Positions 42,701 through 54,800 of a DNA stretch of 64,000 nt are shown here, in pieces; position 1 is the first letter of the stretch, and every line of letters begins with the position of its first letter. Below the pieces are notes generated by a model, which was given only the letters and a program-made list of their open reading frames with translations, did no database searches and had not been told where the DNA came from. The position numbers and the translations under genes were made by a program. This DNA is from Flectonema sp. DT1601 (taxonomy: Eukaryota > Euglenozoa > Diplonemea > Diplonemida > Diplonemidae), in assembly GCA_964019425.1 (NCBI GenBank), contig OZ025786.1, positions 1,116,001 through 1,180,000 of the forward strand, read 5' to 3'.

Positions 42701-44613
42701 CTATCTGAGGGATCCATAAAGTGATTCAACAAAGCTAGCTCCGTTGATAATTTTAGTAGTTGCGATTATTATTTTTGTTTCAATCCCTTCCTCAACATCA
42801 CGTGCTTGGATTTGTTCTCTCAGAAACCGAATAGCAGCAATCTCTGAATGAGTAACCCCACCGATAAAGAACAACATTATCACTCTCGTCGCTGAGTTTG
42901 GATCTTCTTTAAGCTCTTCGTGTCCTCCGAAAGTAGGACCAGGATATTTGCTTAACTCACTATCCATTGCGTTCCATTGCAGTTTTCCTACCACAGCTAA
43001 TTCAGATAACTTCACTAATGGTGGAGCCCAACCTCCGTAAGCGTATGAGATGTCTCTTTTCTCATCTCCGTTTTGTTCACGAGTTTGTTGCAAGAAAGTA
43101 TTCTTAACACTCTTCACCATTCCCATGGCTGCTGCTCCTGCTCCGAATACAACGTTGTTTGTGTTTGGTCTGATTAGTGTTGTTGTTGTTGTTGTTGTTT
43201 TGGATAGTAGTCGAGTTGCAAAAAAAGAAAAAATAAATAAATAAATAACAAGACATACTTTATTATTCCAACCTTTTCAATATTATCCAGCGTGAGGAGA
43301 ACTTGGATTCCGTAGTTTTGAACGAGCAGCATTCTCAAGTAAGAATATTTTTGAGAGTTCAACCCACACATTAATGAATATATACAAACTAATCTTAGTA
43401 CCTTCGTAAGTGGCTCAGAACTGTAAACACATTCTTCTATGTAGGAAAAGACATGTTCTTTTTCAATCCCACCAACCATGAAGGCTTCTTTTTCTAAAGA
43501 GTTTATTTGCTGATTTGACCATTTTCTTACGTGAGTAAATATTTCCATGTGGACTGCTGAGAGTCCTTTTTGTTTTTGAATCGCACCAACTTTTCCAACG
43601 TATTTACGAGTCTCAGCCATGTCATTAGTTTTTTTAACTCTTTCCTTGTCGTCTATTTGATACTTCACGTTGTTAATAATAGTTTTTATCTCTTCTGGAA
43701 GTTTAGCCATGTGAATCCCACGAAGGTTTCTGTAAATTGGATCTTTTTCAGTCAACAAGAATGTCGATTCGTTTAGTTTTTCATCTTCTGATACTTTGTA
43801 GGGAGGCTTTAGTAATTGGGATTCAAGGGAGTAGATTTCATCGAGCATACCTGCGTATGTTCGTTGTTGTAACATCGGTGTCATTAAATCACATTCTCTA
43901 TCGAATATATAAAGTTGGTGTACTTCAGGAACGATTCCCGAATTGATTTCGTCTCCGATTTCAGCTTTCATCCTTTCAATGTTCTCAGCAACTTTTTCAG
44001 CAAACCTTCCCTTTCCTCTTATGAAAGGAAAATATCCATAAAATGCTTGAAATTTCATCAAAGCGGTTGCTATGTGCTTTAAACAAGTGTAGTCTCCTCC
44101 GAGAGCTGCTTCTCTAAAGCAAGATTCCATTTCCATGGTGAGGAAATCACTTTCAACAGGAATGAGATCTAATTCTAAATCACGAAGTTGATCTTTATCA
44201 GAAAGATGTTTCAAAACGTTGTAGTCCTCGAGCATAAGCTGACAAGCAATAGTCTTTTTAGGAACCATGTGAACGTATGACTTTCTACCTGCGACGGCAT
44301 CTTTTTGAATTTGAACTGCCAAGTGTTTCATAATTGACATCGAAGACCGAACAACATAAACGACGACATTATCTTTACTTCCTTCTTCAGTTAGACTTAA
44401 GATGTTCCTAACTCCTGTCGTTTTTAAACTTTTCAAAACGTCATCAGTTGCCAATACAGTCTTCAAGACGGATGTTAGTGAGGGATCGAGACACAATGTT
44501 TTTAGTGCTTGTCTTGGTATTGATAATGCTCCTTTCAGTTCATCAATTAAAAAATTACTCAAATCAGAAAAGTTTATGACGTCATCCAGAGTTGGTCCGT
44601 TTGGCTCGGCCAT
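42701..44613 (-). CDS. VPS33: VPS33-type Sec1/Munc18 protein (two exons)
   Basis: The 607-residue product matches SM proteins in length and order. YIFDRECDLMTPMLQQRTYA near residue 240 is the VPS33-like D-R...D..TP...Q.TY.G signature, and FFIGGVTHSEIAAIRFLREQ with IATTKIINGASFV near the C-terminus is the conserved end domain. VPS33 is the SNARE-binding subunit of HOPS/CORVET, acting at late endosome and lysosome/vacuole fusion. The C-terminal domain is in a second exon: exon 1 ends at 43259 (ATA AA before GTATGT), exon 2 starts at 43169 after CACTAATCAG, phase 2, giving GIIK-PNTNNVVFGAG. The 89-bp intron (43170-43258) is T-rich first, then (CAA)n. An acceptor CTTCCAG lies at 44631. Confidence 0.9.
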
Positions 44614-44896
44614 GTTTCTTGTTTGTTACTCTGGAAGTGTTTAATGAATCTCTTTGTAAATTATTATAATTATTTTTTACATCAACTCACTAATCGTTAA
44701 CTAAAATTCTAATAAAAAAAAAAGGAAAGAAAACGAATATACTTTTTTTTTCCAATCCAATACAAAAAACTTGCGGTATTTTTTTTTTTTTTTTTTTTAA
44801 AAAAAATTGTGAGAGTTATAGGGAGGGTTTCTTAGTCACGTTATCGATTTTAAGAACGAGAAAAAACAAAAAAAAAAAAATAAAACGACCGTTTTT
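44614..44896. other. Short intergenic with A/T tracts
   Basis: Holds the VPS33 acceptor and T/A tracts near 44740-44806. No gene seen. Confidence 0.4.
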
Positions 44897-46660
44897 TTAT
44901 ATTTCTCTTTTTAAATCTTTTAGAGGAGGAGTAGCATGTTGTGCCGTTAGCATTCCAGATCCCAAAAATGATTTCGTTGGATATGTAAACTCAGTGTCTA
45001 ACGGGTTAGTGGTTGCTTCCTTATTAGCGATGTCATTGTCAGTGATGATGTCGTTCTTCTTGTTGTTATCATGGCTGCTATTCGAATCAGGTAACGTGTC
45101 TGGATTGCTATCCCCTCGACGACGATACACACAACACATCACAATGATAACACAAATACAAACGAATAGCCCAGATCCACTTATAACCAATGCTAAACAG
45201 AGAGTGTCACATGTCGGACCTGAATCGGTATTATCAAAAACATAACCAGACTGATCAAGAACTAATACTTGCATAACAGATCCAGACACAACTGGTATCC
45301 CTGGGATTCCAACAGCGCTGTTACCTGACTGGGTGATGTGATTTAGTACTCGATTTCTGTTTGAGAAATTTTGAAGAACAAAATCAAACTCAACTGATAT
45401 CTCAGTTTGAGTTGAATTACCAGACTGAAGAACACTCTGACTTCTTTCAGTAGAAGTCATGCTACAAGGAGATAATGTAACATTACAACTTCCATCACTG
45501 TTTACAGGTGTGCATTTTATCCCCCATGATTGTGGTGCTGTCCGACATGCAGGACCTGAAAAAGAACTCGACAGAGTACTTTTTATATCTGATATTGGAT
45601 TCTTATCAAAGACGTTACAATTACACTCGACATTACCAACTGAACTTGAAGAGTTTGTGGGACAGTAATCGACGCATTGATCTCCAGTAAAACAACCTGA
45701 GTCTTGACGTTGTTTGGCATTATTAAAACAACACGCGGTAGGATTACAAGTAAATAATAATATCCATCTGAGAACTTTTATCTTTGGGGTGATCTCTTTA
45801 ACTAAACTCTCCAACGCAGATGAGAATATCGACCAACGAAAACTTGACATCCGCATTGAGAGTCGCAGTCTAACAGCAGTTCTTCCATTAGATGGAGGAC
45901 ACTGTCTTGTTTGAGTTGATAATGGGTTCTCAAGATTACAACATTTGTATTGTTGTGGACAGCTTCCGTTTGTTGTTGAGATGCAACTGTCACTCGAGGA
46001 GTCAACAGGAGAGCAAACATTACCAAAAGAACTAATCAAGTCATCAGTTATATTACAACCACATGGAAGTGGTGATGTTGTTGAATTATTGTCAAGTGGT
46101 GTTGGTGTTCTTTGTGAAGGTGACGTTGTTGATTGTTGACGATAACACCTAGGAGATGAATCAATATACCCTCGGACATTGCAGCATTTCCATGTCGATT
46201 TGCAGACACCGTTCTTTGGAACTGCGTAGCAGAATGATCCCCAACTTTGAGAAGGACCAACACACAAGTCTCCAATATGATCTGGTTCAAGATTCCCACC
46301 ATCAGTTGCAATCAACGTGTCAGGTCTTGTCGGAACACATCCACAGCTTTGCATAGTTCCACTGCAAGCACGATCATCTTGAAGGCAGCAGTATTGACGT
46401 TTATTTGCAGACCACTGCTCCATGTTGTCGAAGTCAGTGCAGGAATACTCTTTGAATCCACACCATCCTCCGAGACATCCTTCTTCACAATTATTTATAT
46501 TTTGAGTACACCATCCCTCTCCATACCACTTTCCACATCCTTCTTGTGAGCAATCACCTTTAGTAGTACAGCATTGACCAACCTTTCCATTATTATCTGT
46601 TTGACAGTTAGTTGTTTGTATAAACAACAACAAGAGTACAACTGTTAACCCGCTTCTCAT
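44897..46660 (-). CDS. Cysteine-rich type I membrane protein
   Basis: The 587-residue protein has a signal peptide (MRSGLTVVLLLLFIQTTNC), a Cys-rich ectodomain, a transmembrane segment near residues 485-510 (LCLALVISGSGLFVCICVII) followed by CCVYRRR, and a 75-residue Asn/Asp-rich cytoplasmic tail. The ectodomain has at least three repeats, each starting C(G/N)C and ending with W or Q before KCCN-like pairs: CGCVPTRPD...WKCCN, CGCNITDD...YKCCN, CNCNVFDKN...TLSPC. N-glycosylation sites are frequent. About residues 258-300 (MRMSSFRWSIFSSALESLVK) are Cys-free and basic, unlike the rest, and may be an unrecognised intron. Surface protein, ligand unknown. Confidence 0.78.
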   Translation of the reverse strand: MRSGLTVVLLLLFIQTTNCQTDNNGKVGQCCTTKGDCSQEGCGKWYGEGWCTQNINNCEEGCLGGWCGFKEYSCTDFDNMEQWSANKRQYCCLQDDRACSGTMQSCGCVPTRPDTLIATDGGNLEPDHIGDLCVGPSQSWGSFCYAVPKNGVCKSTWKCCNVRGYIDSSPRCYRQQSTTSPSQRTPTPLDNNSTTSPLPCGCNITDDLISSFGNVCSPVDSSSDSCISTTNGSCPQQYKCCNLENPLSTQTRQCPPSNGRTAVRLRLSMRMSSFRWSIFSSALESLVKEITPKIKVLRWILLFTCNPTACCFNNAKQRQDSGCFTGDQCVDYCPTNSSSSVGNVECNCNVFDKNPISDIKSTLSSSFSGPACRTAPQSWGIKCTPVNSDGSCNVTLSPCSMTSTERSQSVLQSGNSTQTEISVEFDFVLQNFSNRNRVLNHITQSGNSAVGIPGIPVVSGSVMQVLVLDQSGYVFDNTDSGPTCDTLCLALVISGSGLFVCICVIIVMCCVYRRRGDSNPDTLPDSNSSHDNNKKNDIITDNDIANKEATTNPLDTEFTYPTKSFLGSGMLTAQHATPPLKDLKREI

Positions 46661-47704
46661 TATTTCTGAATATCAGTTGGAAGGGGCAACTCTTTCCTTC
46701 ACATTTCCCGTTTTTTTTTTTTTTTTTCCCCCTTCCCCCCCTATTGAAAACTCGAATAGTAATATCGCTGGTAAGTAACTTTAATTAGCAAGACCAGAAC
46801 TGATGAATGCGGTCTGGGAAACCCGCGTAGAGGACCCAATCATAGAGATTGTGACTTATGGTTTCGACTGGGAGGATTAATTCCCAGCTGTCCACCTTCC
46901 CAGAGACTAACAGGTTAAAAACAAGTAGATAAATGATATGGGGAGACGAGAGTAACAAATAAAAACATCCTTCTCACATATAAAACCTTTCTTCATGTGT
47001 CTACTGCCTCAATACTACGAAAGTTAATAAAAAACCGGAACAGGTTGTTCACCCCCTCCAACATTAATATCGTAAGGGGCCTCCCGAACATTACTACACC
47101 AATCAAAAAGAAGCTCAAATGAAACAGGGCTCCGTATTCTGTTATTGATTATTGAAGTCTACAAAATTTTAAAACAAAACTCGGACCCTAAGAACGAAGG
47201 TGACATTACATAAAACGTACTTTGTGCCGCCACTAAAGTGGCGGGGTAATAACATATAAAACCATTCAGATTATATTTCGTTGAACGCAGACAGAGACCT
47301 GTCGAACGAGTTAATAAGTCATAACCATAAGAAAATAACAGATTTCAATCTGAATAGTTTCTTCTCCGACTACGTAGGTACGAAGAAAAGAAATTTTCAT
47401 AAAAAGGACTTCTTTGAGAAGAAATAAAATATTTTAATCTATAATTTGGTGAGATGATTCTCATTCGATTTGTCACAACTGCGTTGTTTTGTGTCGAGTT
47501 GTTACATCACTCTCTCAGGGTCTCACTCTCCAGGTTTGCAGAGGCGTAAATCAATTACGCTTTCCATTGTGTTAGTGTGTTGCGCATCAGAGTGGAGGAG
47601 GAGGAGGAGGATTGACTTATATTTACAGGGCAGTGCTGTTAGTCAAGTTGTCCCATCTCATTCCTCTCGTTGTTGAGATAAACAAGGAAAGTAAAGTTAT
47701 GAAT
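46661..47704. other. Intergenic with structured repeat copy 2
   Basis: Contains the repeat at 46795-47065, a second short block at 47325-47378 shared with 14523-14577, and a (GGA)n-like patch near 47590-47610. No gene seen. Confidence 0.5.
46795..47065. repeat. Structured dispersed repeat, copy 2
   Basis: Partner of 12300-12605. Hairpins match in position: CAATC-ATAGA-GATTG at 46837-46851 and CTGGGA-GGATTAAT-TCCCAG at 46868-46887. One stem pair is A-T in copy 1 and G-C in copy 2, a compensatory change. Followed by the same CTAACAGGTT and, later, CGGAACAG and GTTCACCCCC. Confidence 0.65.
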
Positions 47705-48208
47705 TCAAGATATCCCATAACAGCTGGCTCTCGAGATGTTTGCCATTGCTTTCATTCGTTGTTGGTTCTCAAATTCTCGATATTTTCGACGTTGCTCAGC
47801 ATCAGCTGCACCATCGGGAGGAGGAGTGACTTGTTTCTTTGGAGGGTTTGGTGGTGTGTGCGATTCTTGTTGATTGCCTTTTGGAGGTGGTGGAGGAGAA
47901 GAAGGAGATTGACCGCGTGAAGAAGGCTGAGCATCCCTCCACCGCCTCATCTTTTCCCTTGGGAGTATTTTATGCGAAGTATTCTTTCTCGATAGGAGTT
48001 CCTTTTGCAACAAGTTTTTCGCAGACACCAACACCTTAAAGTCATCAGCACTACCTCCTGTATCTGGGTGATGCTTTATAGAAAGTTGTTTGTATGTATT
48101 CTTTAAATCTTTTTCATTTATTGAAGTTGCGCTATCGAAGTCAAACAAACGCAATGCATCCTCCCAAGTAACTTGTTTACACCATTTGATTGCCGTTCGA
48201 CGAATCAT
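47705..48208 (-). CDS. J-domain (DnaJ-like) protein, possibly mitochondrial
   Basis: In this 167-residue protein, residues about 14-70 form a short J-domain (EDALRLFDFDS...YKQLSIKHHPDTGGSADDFK) with the HPD tripeptide needed to stimulate Hsp70 ATPase. The C-terminal half is basic, then a poly-Pro/Ser disordered stretch and a charged helix. The N-terminus MIRRTAIKWCKQVTW is basic and amphipathic, so a mitochondrial target is possible. The domain lies near the N-terminus with no Gly/Phe or zinc region, so this is a class C co-chaperone. The start is supported by a TTATTCAAG acceptor-like site at 48214. Confidence 0.82.
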   Translation of the reverse strand: MIRRTAIKWCKQVTWEDALRLFDFDSATSINEKDLKNTYKQLSIKHHPDTGGSADDFKVLVSAKNLLQKELLSRKNTSHKILPREKMRRWRDAQPSSRGQSPSSPPPPPKGNQQESHTPPNPPKKQVTPPPDGAADAEQRRKYREFENQQRMKAMANISRASCYGIS

Positions 48209-48864
48209 ACCTCCTTGAATAAGAAATAACTATATATAAAATAAGAACAACATTGAGAAGAGAATAATAAAACGGAATAGCAAATAAGAGCTGTAAAGCA
48301 TCATAGCAAATTCAATAATGTGTGGCGCAGTGATGAGCGCATAAAGTTGTAAATAAATAAAAAAATAAATAGTTAAAAGTGTTTCGAATAAAGTAACAGC
48401 GTTAGAGATTAACAACACTCAAAGCTGCGACACATCTGAAGACAATTCAGAAATCACCGTCAGAAAATAGTTGGAGCATTTGCAAAAACACAAAAAAAAA
48501 AAAAAAACCAAAACAGAAATGTGGGTAAATGGAAATATAAAAAAAATAAATAAATAATTACTTGACAACAAAATACATCTAAAGTGACCTTAATAACTAA
48601 AAATAATAATTCATAGCTTCGTGATAAGACGAAGGTAAGGATGGGACGTAACTTATAACTACTGGACTAACAATCAATCCTACTCACGATAAATCTTTAA
48701 ATCTTATCCACGAGACGACACATAACCGAACAATAAATATCAGAAAAAATAAAAAGAAAAGAAGAAAAAAAATCGCATTCGTTAGCGAATCAATAAAGGT
48801 AAGGTGCTGACACAATTCCTCTTTTCACTTGTAATGCGTCTTCGAAGTGGAGGGAAGGTTCACT
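48209..48864. other. Intergenic AT-rich, 3' flank of the giant gene
   Basis: Likely 3' UTR of the giant surface protein and the leader of the J-domain gene. No other gene seen. Confidence 0.45.
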
Positions 48865-51800
48865 TTACGACAAGCATAGCACAAACACAACAAATATCAT
48901 TAACAACTCACCAACAGCAGAAGCAGCGGTACCGGCAGCACTGAAATCTGGAACCGCAATCCATTCAGGAGGTAGATCACTTGGTCCTTCTGTATACACG
49001 ACACGAGGAGAAGCAGTTTTAGGAACTCCAGTTGGTTGCGGAGTCACCGTACTTGTGATGTCAGGAAACGATAACATCAGATCAGACGTCTGATTTGATA
49101 AAGCTTTATTGAAAGCTGAAGTTACTAATAAATTCATCGCATCCGAATCATGTTCAGTACTCTCAACAATTACTGAGAACTCAAATATAATTTCCAACGA
49201 CAAGACTCCAGAAAATGATTCCTCTCTCATCCCAAGTTCGAAATTTTGAGTCTCAACATGACGTTGTCTGTAACTGTTTCCTGTTTTACAATGACCGCTG
49301 TTTAAGTATTCCTGTCGATTACTATCACTAAGTTGTATTCCAACAGGTAGCCTGCATACTGTTTGAACTTCAACAGAAACTATTAAGTGTGTGGCATCTC
49401 TTAAACTACTCAACATGACCGTCTCAAGCTTAGCTAAATATTTACTATTCAGTTCTGTACCATTTACGATTGACTCATCTTCGATGACTAATTGTACTTT
49501 AGGGTGAGTGCCGTGAGAAACTATTTTCTGTTTTTTTTTGATGTTTTTCTTTAGTTAAATTTTATTTTCAGAAATAAAAGAAGGAAAACACAAACTGTTG
49601 GAGTTGGTGTCCAGAAGCCATCCGTCCCTCTCCTCCCTACAGAGAACGTAATCGATTCCATATGAAGTCTTTCTTTACAATATCTCATCGTGTCGATGTT
49701 ATCATTTAAGACACATTCAACTCGTAGGATTGCTTCATCACAACTGGTTTCGTTTTGTTTTTGTTAGGATTAAAAAAAAAAAAGATATAATTTTTAATGG
49801 AACGAATCAATCATTAAAAAATACATACCTTCCAAGAAAACTCAGGTTTTCCAAAAATATATTTCCACCGACAGCGATAGCGATGTTCCACTCCAGTGGC
49901 TTTGTTATTTGATATCTTCTTGTAGAGTGACCAACATCAAATGTCCTGATTGTTGACTCGGCATCTGAACATGTTGCAGAAAGCGATACCTTTGTCCGAT
50001 GGTCGCCAGATACTAGTTTACCTTTTTGGTCAAGAACTGCAAACTGAAGAGAAAAGATTTCGTACGGAGCTATTATATATTTACCTTTGTGTTGTATCCA
50101 AGGCGAAGGCAATTCGCAAACACCCAACGATCTACATATCGTGGCGTTAACAGCAGAGTTGACTGATACCTTCTGAATAGGGCTGTCGGTCATCACTAAT
50201 GAAAAAGGTTTCTTCATTTCAAAACGACCAAAGTTCGACAAATCACCATACGGTGACTGAGACGTAAAGGAATATGCGACAGACCCTTCTCTCTCACCAG
50301 TGTAGACTACTTTGTTTATAAGAGCTGTTCCATTATTTAAATTAATATAAAAGTTTGGACTACTCATAACTGGAAGAGACTTACCAACAGAAATATCATC
50401 AAATATCCAACTTGGTGATTCACACATCCCGGATATAGATGATGACAAACACGGAACTCCATCATTAGGAAAGTGAACGACACTTAAAGAAGACTGCAGT
50501 ACATTACCAATGAAGTCTATTGCAGTTATCCTTAGTGAAAATGGATATCCTGTAACCCACGACACATGTGGTTCTTCTTGTATTGATATCACATTATAAG
50601 GAGGTATCCTCTCATCAGGGATCACTACTGGATGGTAACTTGAATCAAACTCCCCCTCCACCAACAAGTACCTCGGTATAATAATAACATCTAGAGTGGG
50701 TAAGTTAACTTCAGAAATGTCGAGGTTGGTTTTTTGTCCGTTAAAACCCTCATAAAATACCTCCGATATACTAATTTTAGCTGCCTCACCAATTGCTGTT
50801 GGTCTGAATATGGTAACTGGAATATGAAGGATTCCTTTTGCAGATGTTCCAACTCCGATGACTTCTGAATTAAAAAGAACAAACGCCTGCGAAGAAACAT
50901 CTCCTTTGACTGTTTCACCATTCTCATCGACAACACGTAATAAAATGTAAAATTTTTCACCTGCAGCAGCAGCTGTGTAGTGTTCGCTAACCGTATCTGG
51001 ATTTCTGTGATACTGCGCACCCCAATAGAAATATTTATTCAAATCAAATTCATAATCGTCGGTCACTACCGCTGATGGTTTCTGAACGGTGATACCAATC
51101 TCTGGGATGGAGAGTGCTTTAATTTCAGTAGATCCCAATATAGAACATGTGTGTGTTCCAATACCGTCATCAGGGAAGTATCCAGTCAGGTAGATGCCAC
51201 TTCTATCGGACGATGCTTTCGTTAAAATAAAACAATTCTGAGGATCAAGACTGAGAGTGACATCAGCTGTTGTGATACCGATGATTTCAATGTCCGAAAT
51301 ATCATTATCAACAACACCTTGAAGTTGAATTATATGAATGCTGTCAGTCGCAGCGAATCCTTTCCCGTCAATGATGATGAAGTTAGAGTTCGAGACCCAT
51401 CTCACCTGGTTAGAAACTCTGTTTTCAATTATTAATAATTCCAATAACTGATCAACAGCATCAGGCATCGATCCATCTCTGGGAGGACTAAACGAAAGTT
51501 GACAACTACTCCCAGTTATCCCGTCGAGTGATATTTCAAACGTGACTTTACCTCGATAGAGTTCTGCCTGTTGAGATCTAATTCTGTTTTGTTAATTTGC
51601 TATAATTAGATTAATATACAAAGGAGACAAGTATAAGAAATAATAATAACAACATACTCACAGTCAGATTCCATTGTAATTGGAACCTCAGATGTATAAT
51701 CAGAGGCGTAGTACGAATCTAAATATGTAGAAATCGTGAATAAGGAAATTGAAATTATGTCGTCCACATGAACATCTAAACTCGATCCGATGATCTCATG

Positions 51801-54800
51801 AAAAGTTAAGAATTGGGGAGGTTGCGTGATTGATATTATCGGAGGTAGGCCCTCAATACCGTATAAATACGTTGGAGCTGTTTCTAAGATAAGTTTCGCA
51901 AAGTATAATGGTGTAGTTTTAATTCCAAGAATAACAACTCCGGGGGACGACTGTTCAGATATCGGAGTCCCATCAACGAGTGTCGATCCGTTGAAAACAG
52001 ATACGATTGCAGACCCAGTCTCAACTTTTATTTTTCTATTTTCAATTCCCGACCTACCACCAAATCGCAATGTTGTTTCAAATGGTTTCAACGTACTTGT
52101 TATAACTGCAGACAGGGTAGTTACTTTTTCTTCACTTGGAAGTTTCTTAATATACGAAGGCATAGTGTGAATTATTTTATCACTCGGTCCGTTTACGAGA
52201 TACGATCGTTCTCCATCAGAGTCTGACGCGTACATTACTAAAGAGACGTTGTAGAACATGTTGTTGTTTATAAATTTATTTTTAAACATATTCCAATCAT
52301 CACTTGGGATAACATTAATCTGATCTGGTGGTGCGAGTACTGATAAGGAAGTGCTCTGAGCTCCAATTGAGATGACGCAGTGTTGACAAGATCTGCTGAA
52401 CTTTGCTTTTATCGTAACACTTCCTTCAAGTGATACTTGTTCAACCATTAGATGACCACCTGTTCCAGTTCCAGATCGAAGCTGAATATTTGCTGCTATT
52501 TCTGAATTCGAAACGTTTCCAGTCGGAATTCCATTCGCATCAGATTTCCAAGTAGAAATTGAAAATGATTTATTCTTAATGGCTACTCTCAACTGAGGAC
52601 CAGCTTTGACCCATCTTGTGGCACACGTTGTAACGATGAATTTTAAAATATTACTCGGCGTCCAAACGGCTTCTAAATGTCCCATACCCCAGTTTGATGA
52701 TCTCGTGTAGACTCTCAGAGGGAATGAACCATCTCTAATTATTTTATTTTCAACCGTATCAGTAATCTGAAAGTAAGCAGTTACCTCACACCTACGACAC
52801 GGCCTTGTAAAATGAAATGTGATCGAACTACTAGAACCTGACAGTCCTGATTTTGCTACTCCCCATTTCGAAGCAGATATAAAAGACTCTTCCGGAACAT
52901 TACAACTTTCCGCTTCAAGATTTGAAATATGACCTCCGTTACTGTATAACAGTTCACCTGATGATCGCAATGAATAAATCCATATCGTTGTTTTATATCT
53001 CGAGGTGTCTGATTGTGATGGTTTGTATGTGAATGACCAATTCTTTCTTCCATAAGTGACAACACTTTGATAAGAAATAGTCATTTTCGCACCAACCTGA
53101 AGTGTTGCTATTCCGTTGTTGAATTCTCCAGTTGGTGGGAAGGTATGAGAAGTGACTTGGATTGTGTCTGGAATAGGATTTCGAACTGTCATTGGTTTCG
53201 TTATCTTTATACGTTCTGCAAACACAGGTCGGTAGCTGTTGTCATCGTGAACGTTAGAAGACATGCAATCTGAAGTTCCCTTCGCACCTGAATAGCAAAG
53301 CATCAGTTCTAGTGAACACCTCTGACAAGGTTCCTGAAATGCTAACCACAAGATAGCAGCACCTCCTTCAGTAACAGCATTCTGTTGAGTGAATGAAGAC
53401 AAGTCTCCATTTAATACAGCAAGACCTGTAGTGAGAGTTGATGACAGAAGTCTGTATGAAGTAACTGATTCACCAGAACTACATCCACTCCATGATCGTA
53501 CTCTGGCTACTACTTGACTTGGTTTGAATTGCCACGACCGTTCTTCAGATATTCCTTTCACAACTGTTTCTATCGGAAATGGTATTCCTACACTCAATGC
53601 TTTACTGGTATCACTGTAAGACCATCCTTCACCTGGGATAGCTGAAGCTGTTAGGTAATTGTGTTTCGTTGTTGCAAGAAATCTTTTTTTTGGACATTCC
53701 GTGTCGTCAGTAACCTCATCATGTAGAACCCATCTAACTGACTTTTCTGAAGCTGGTCGTACCCAAGTGTAACTATTGGCTGAAGTTGATGAACTGAGAG
53801 TACCTCCAGTTCTCAGATCAACAGCACCAACTTCGAAATAAGTTGCGACAGGTAACAGACCATAAGCACTAAAAGTACAATCAATTTCAAAGTCATGCAT
53901 TCCTATCCAAATATCTGTTCCTGTGATGTAGTTATCGGCGAGAGCGGAATTCTGATTCAACTTTGTTAAAGTTTTCGTATTCCTACTCGCGTCTTCACCA
54001 ACCTTTGCCAGTAATAATATCTGTAAGCTACTAGCAGTTGTTAAAACGAATGAAAGAGGAGCATCATAAATGATGTAAAGGTTTTGATTTATATCATCAC
54101 TGAGAGTGTAAGCTCCAAGAACAGCTATATCAATATTACTAGCTGTAGAACCACACTGATCTCCAGCTCCAGGAGTAAGGATTCCATCACTGTGAAGCAT
54201 TCCTTTGGTTTTAATCATCTGAACACTTCTTGACATCCCTTGATTCTCTCCAGGTAGAATCCATAATCTAATTGGTTTACATTCAATCAAAGGATCTATC
54301 ACATCAGCTGCTTGCTGATCACTGTTTTCAGAGCACACTGAAAATAAGAATTCTCTAACGGGAGACTTGAACTGTCCTTTCTGTTCAATTGTTATTGTTC
54401 CTGTGTTTTGTTGTCTTCTATTGAACCTTTGGGAAGATGCAGAACTGTAAGACACCGGGACAAGCGTCGCAGAGACGCAGAAGGGCAACAAATATGGAGG
54501 CGTTTTCATTTTATGTTCCGGGAATTAAAAAAAGAGAAAAAAGAAAAAAACAAACCTTCGCCTCTCGCAGTAACTCCGTCCAACTGAATTCGAGAGATGA
54601 CTATTTGCGCAGTTCCAAAAGTGTACGTCGTGACCACACCACTGTCATCTATTCCTTTTATTGGAAGGTGTTGAGACTCAGCTGATTGCTCTGTTGTTTC
54701 ACATCTTGATTCAGTACACATCCATGAGGGTATCTTTTCTTTTTGACCTCTAATTTGATGTGTAATAATTGTTATATTCCTCGGTGTTCTATCTATCGAT

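Noticed and set aside
47270-47310. ACAGAGA resembling the U6 snRNA core
   Set aside because: No adjacent AGATTAGCATGG-type U6 sequence or 3' T tail.
48230-48418. Minus-strand hydrophobic frame of 62 residues upstream of the J-domain gene
   Set aside because: AT-rich low-complexity reading between genes, without an acceptor or motif.
48865-48930. GTGAGT near the end of the giant gene as a further donor
   Set aside because: Splicing to nearby acceptors removes the hydrophobic C-terminus and yields only short meaningless tails; the unspliced end fits an anchor signal.
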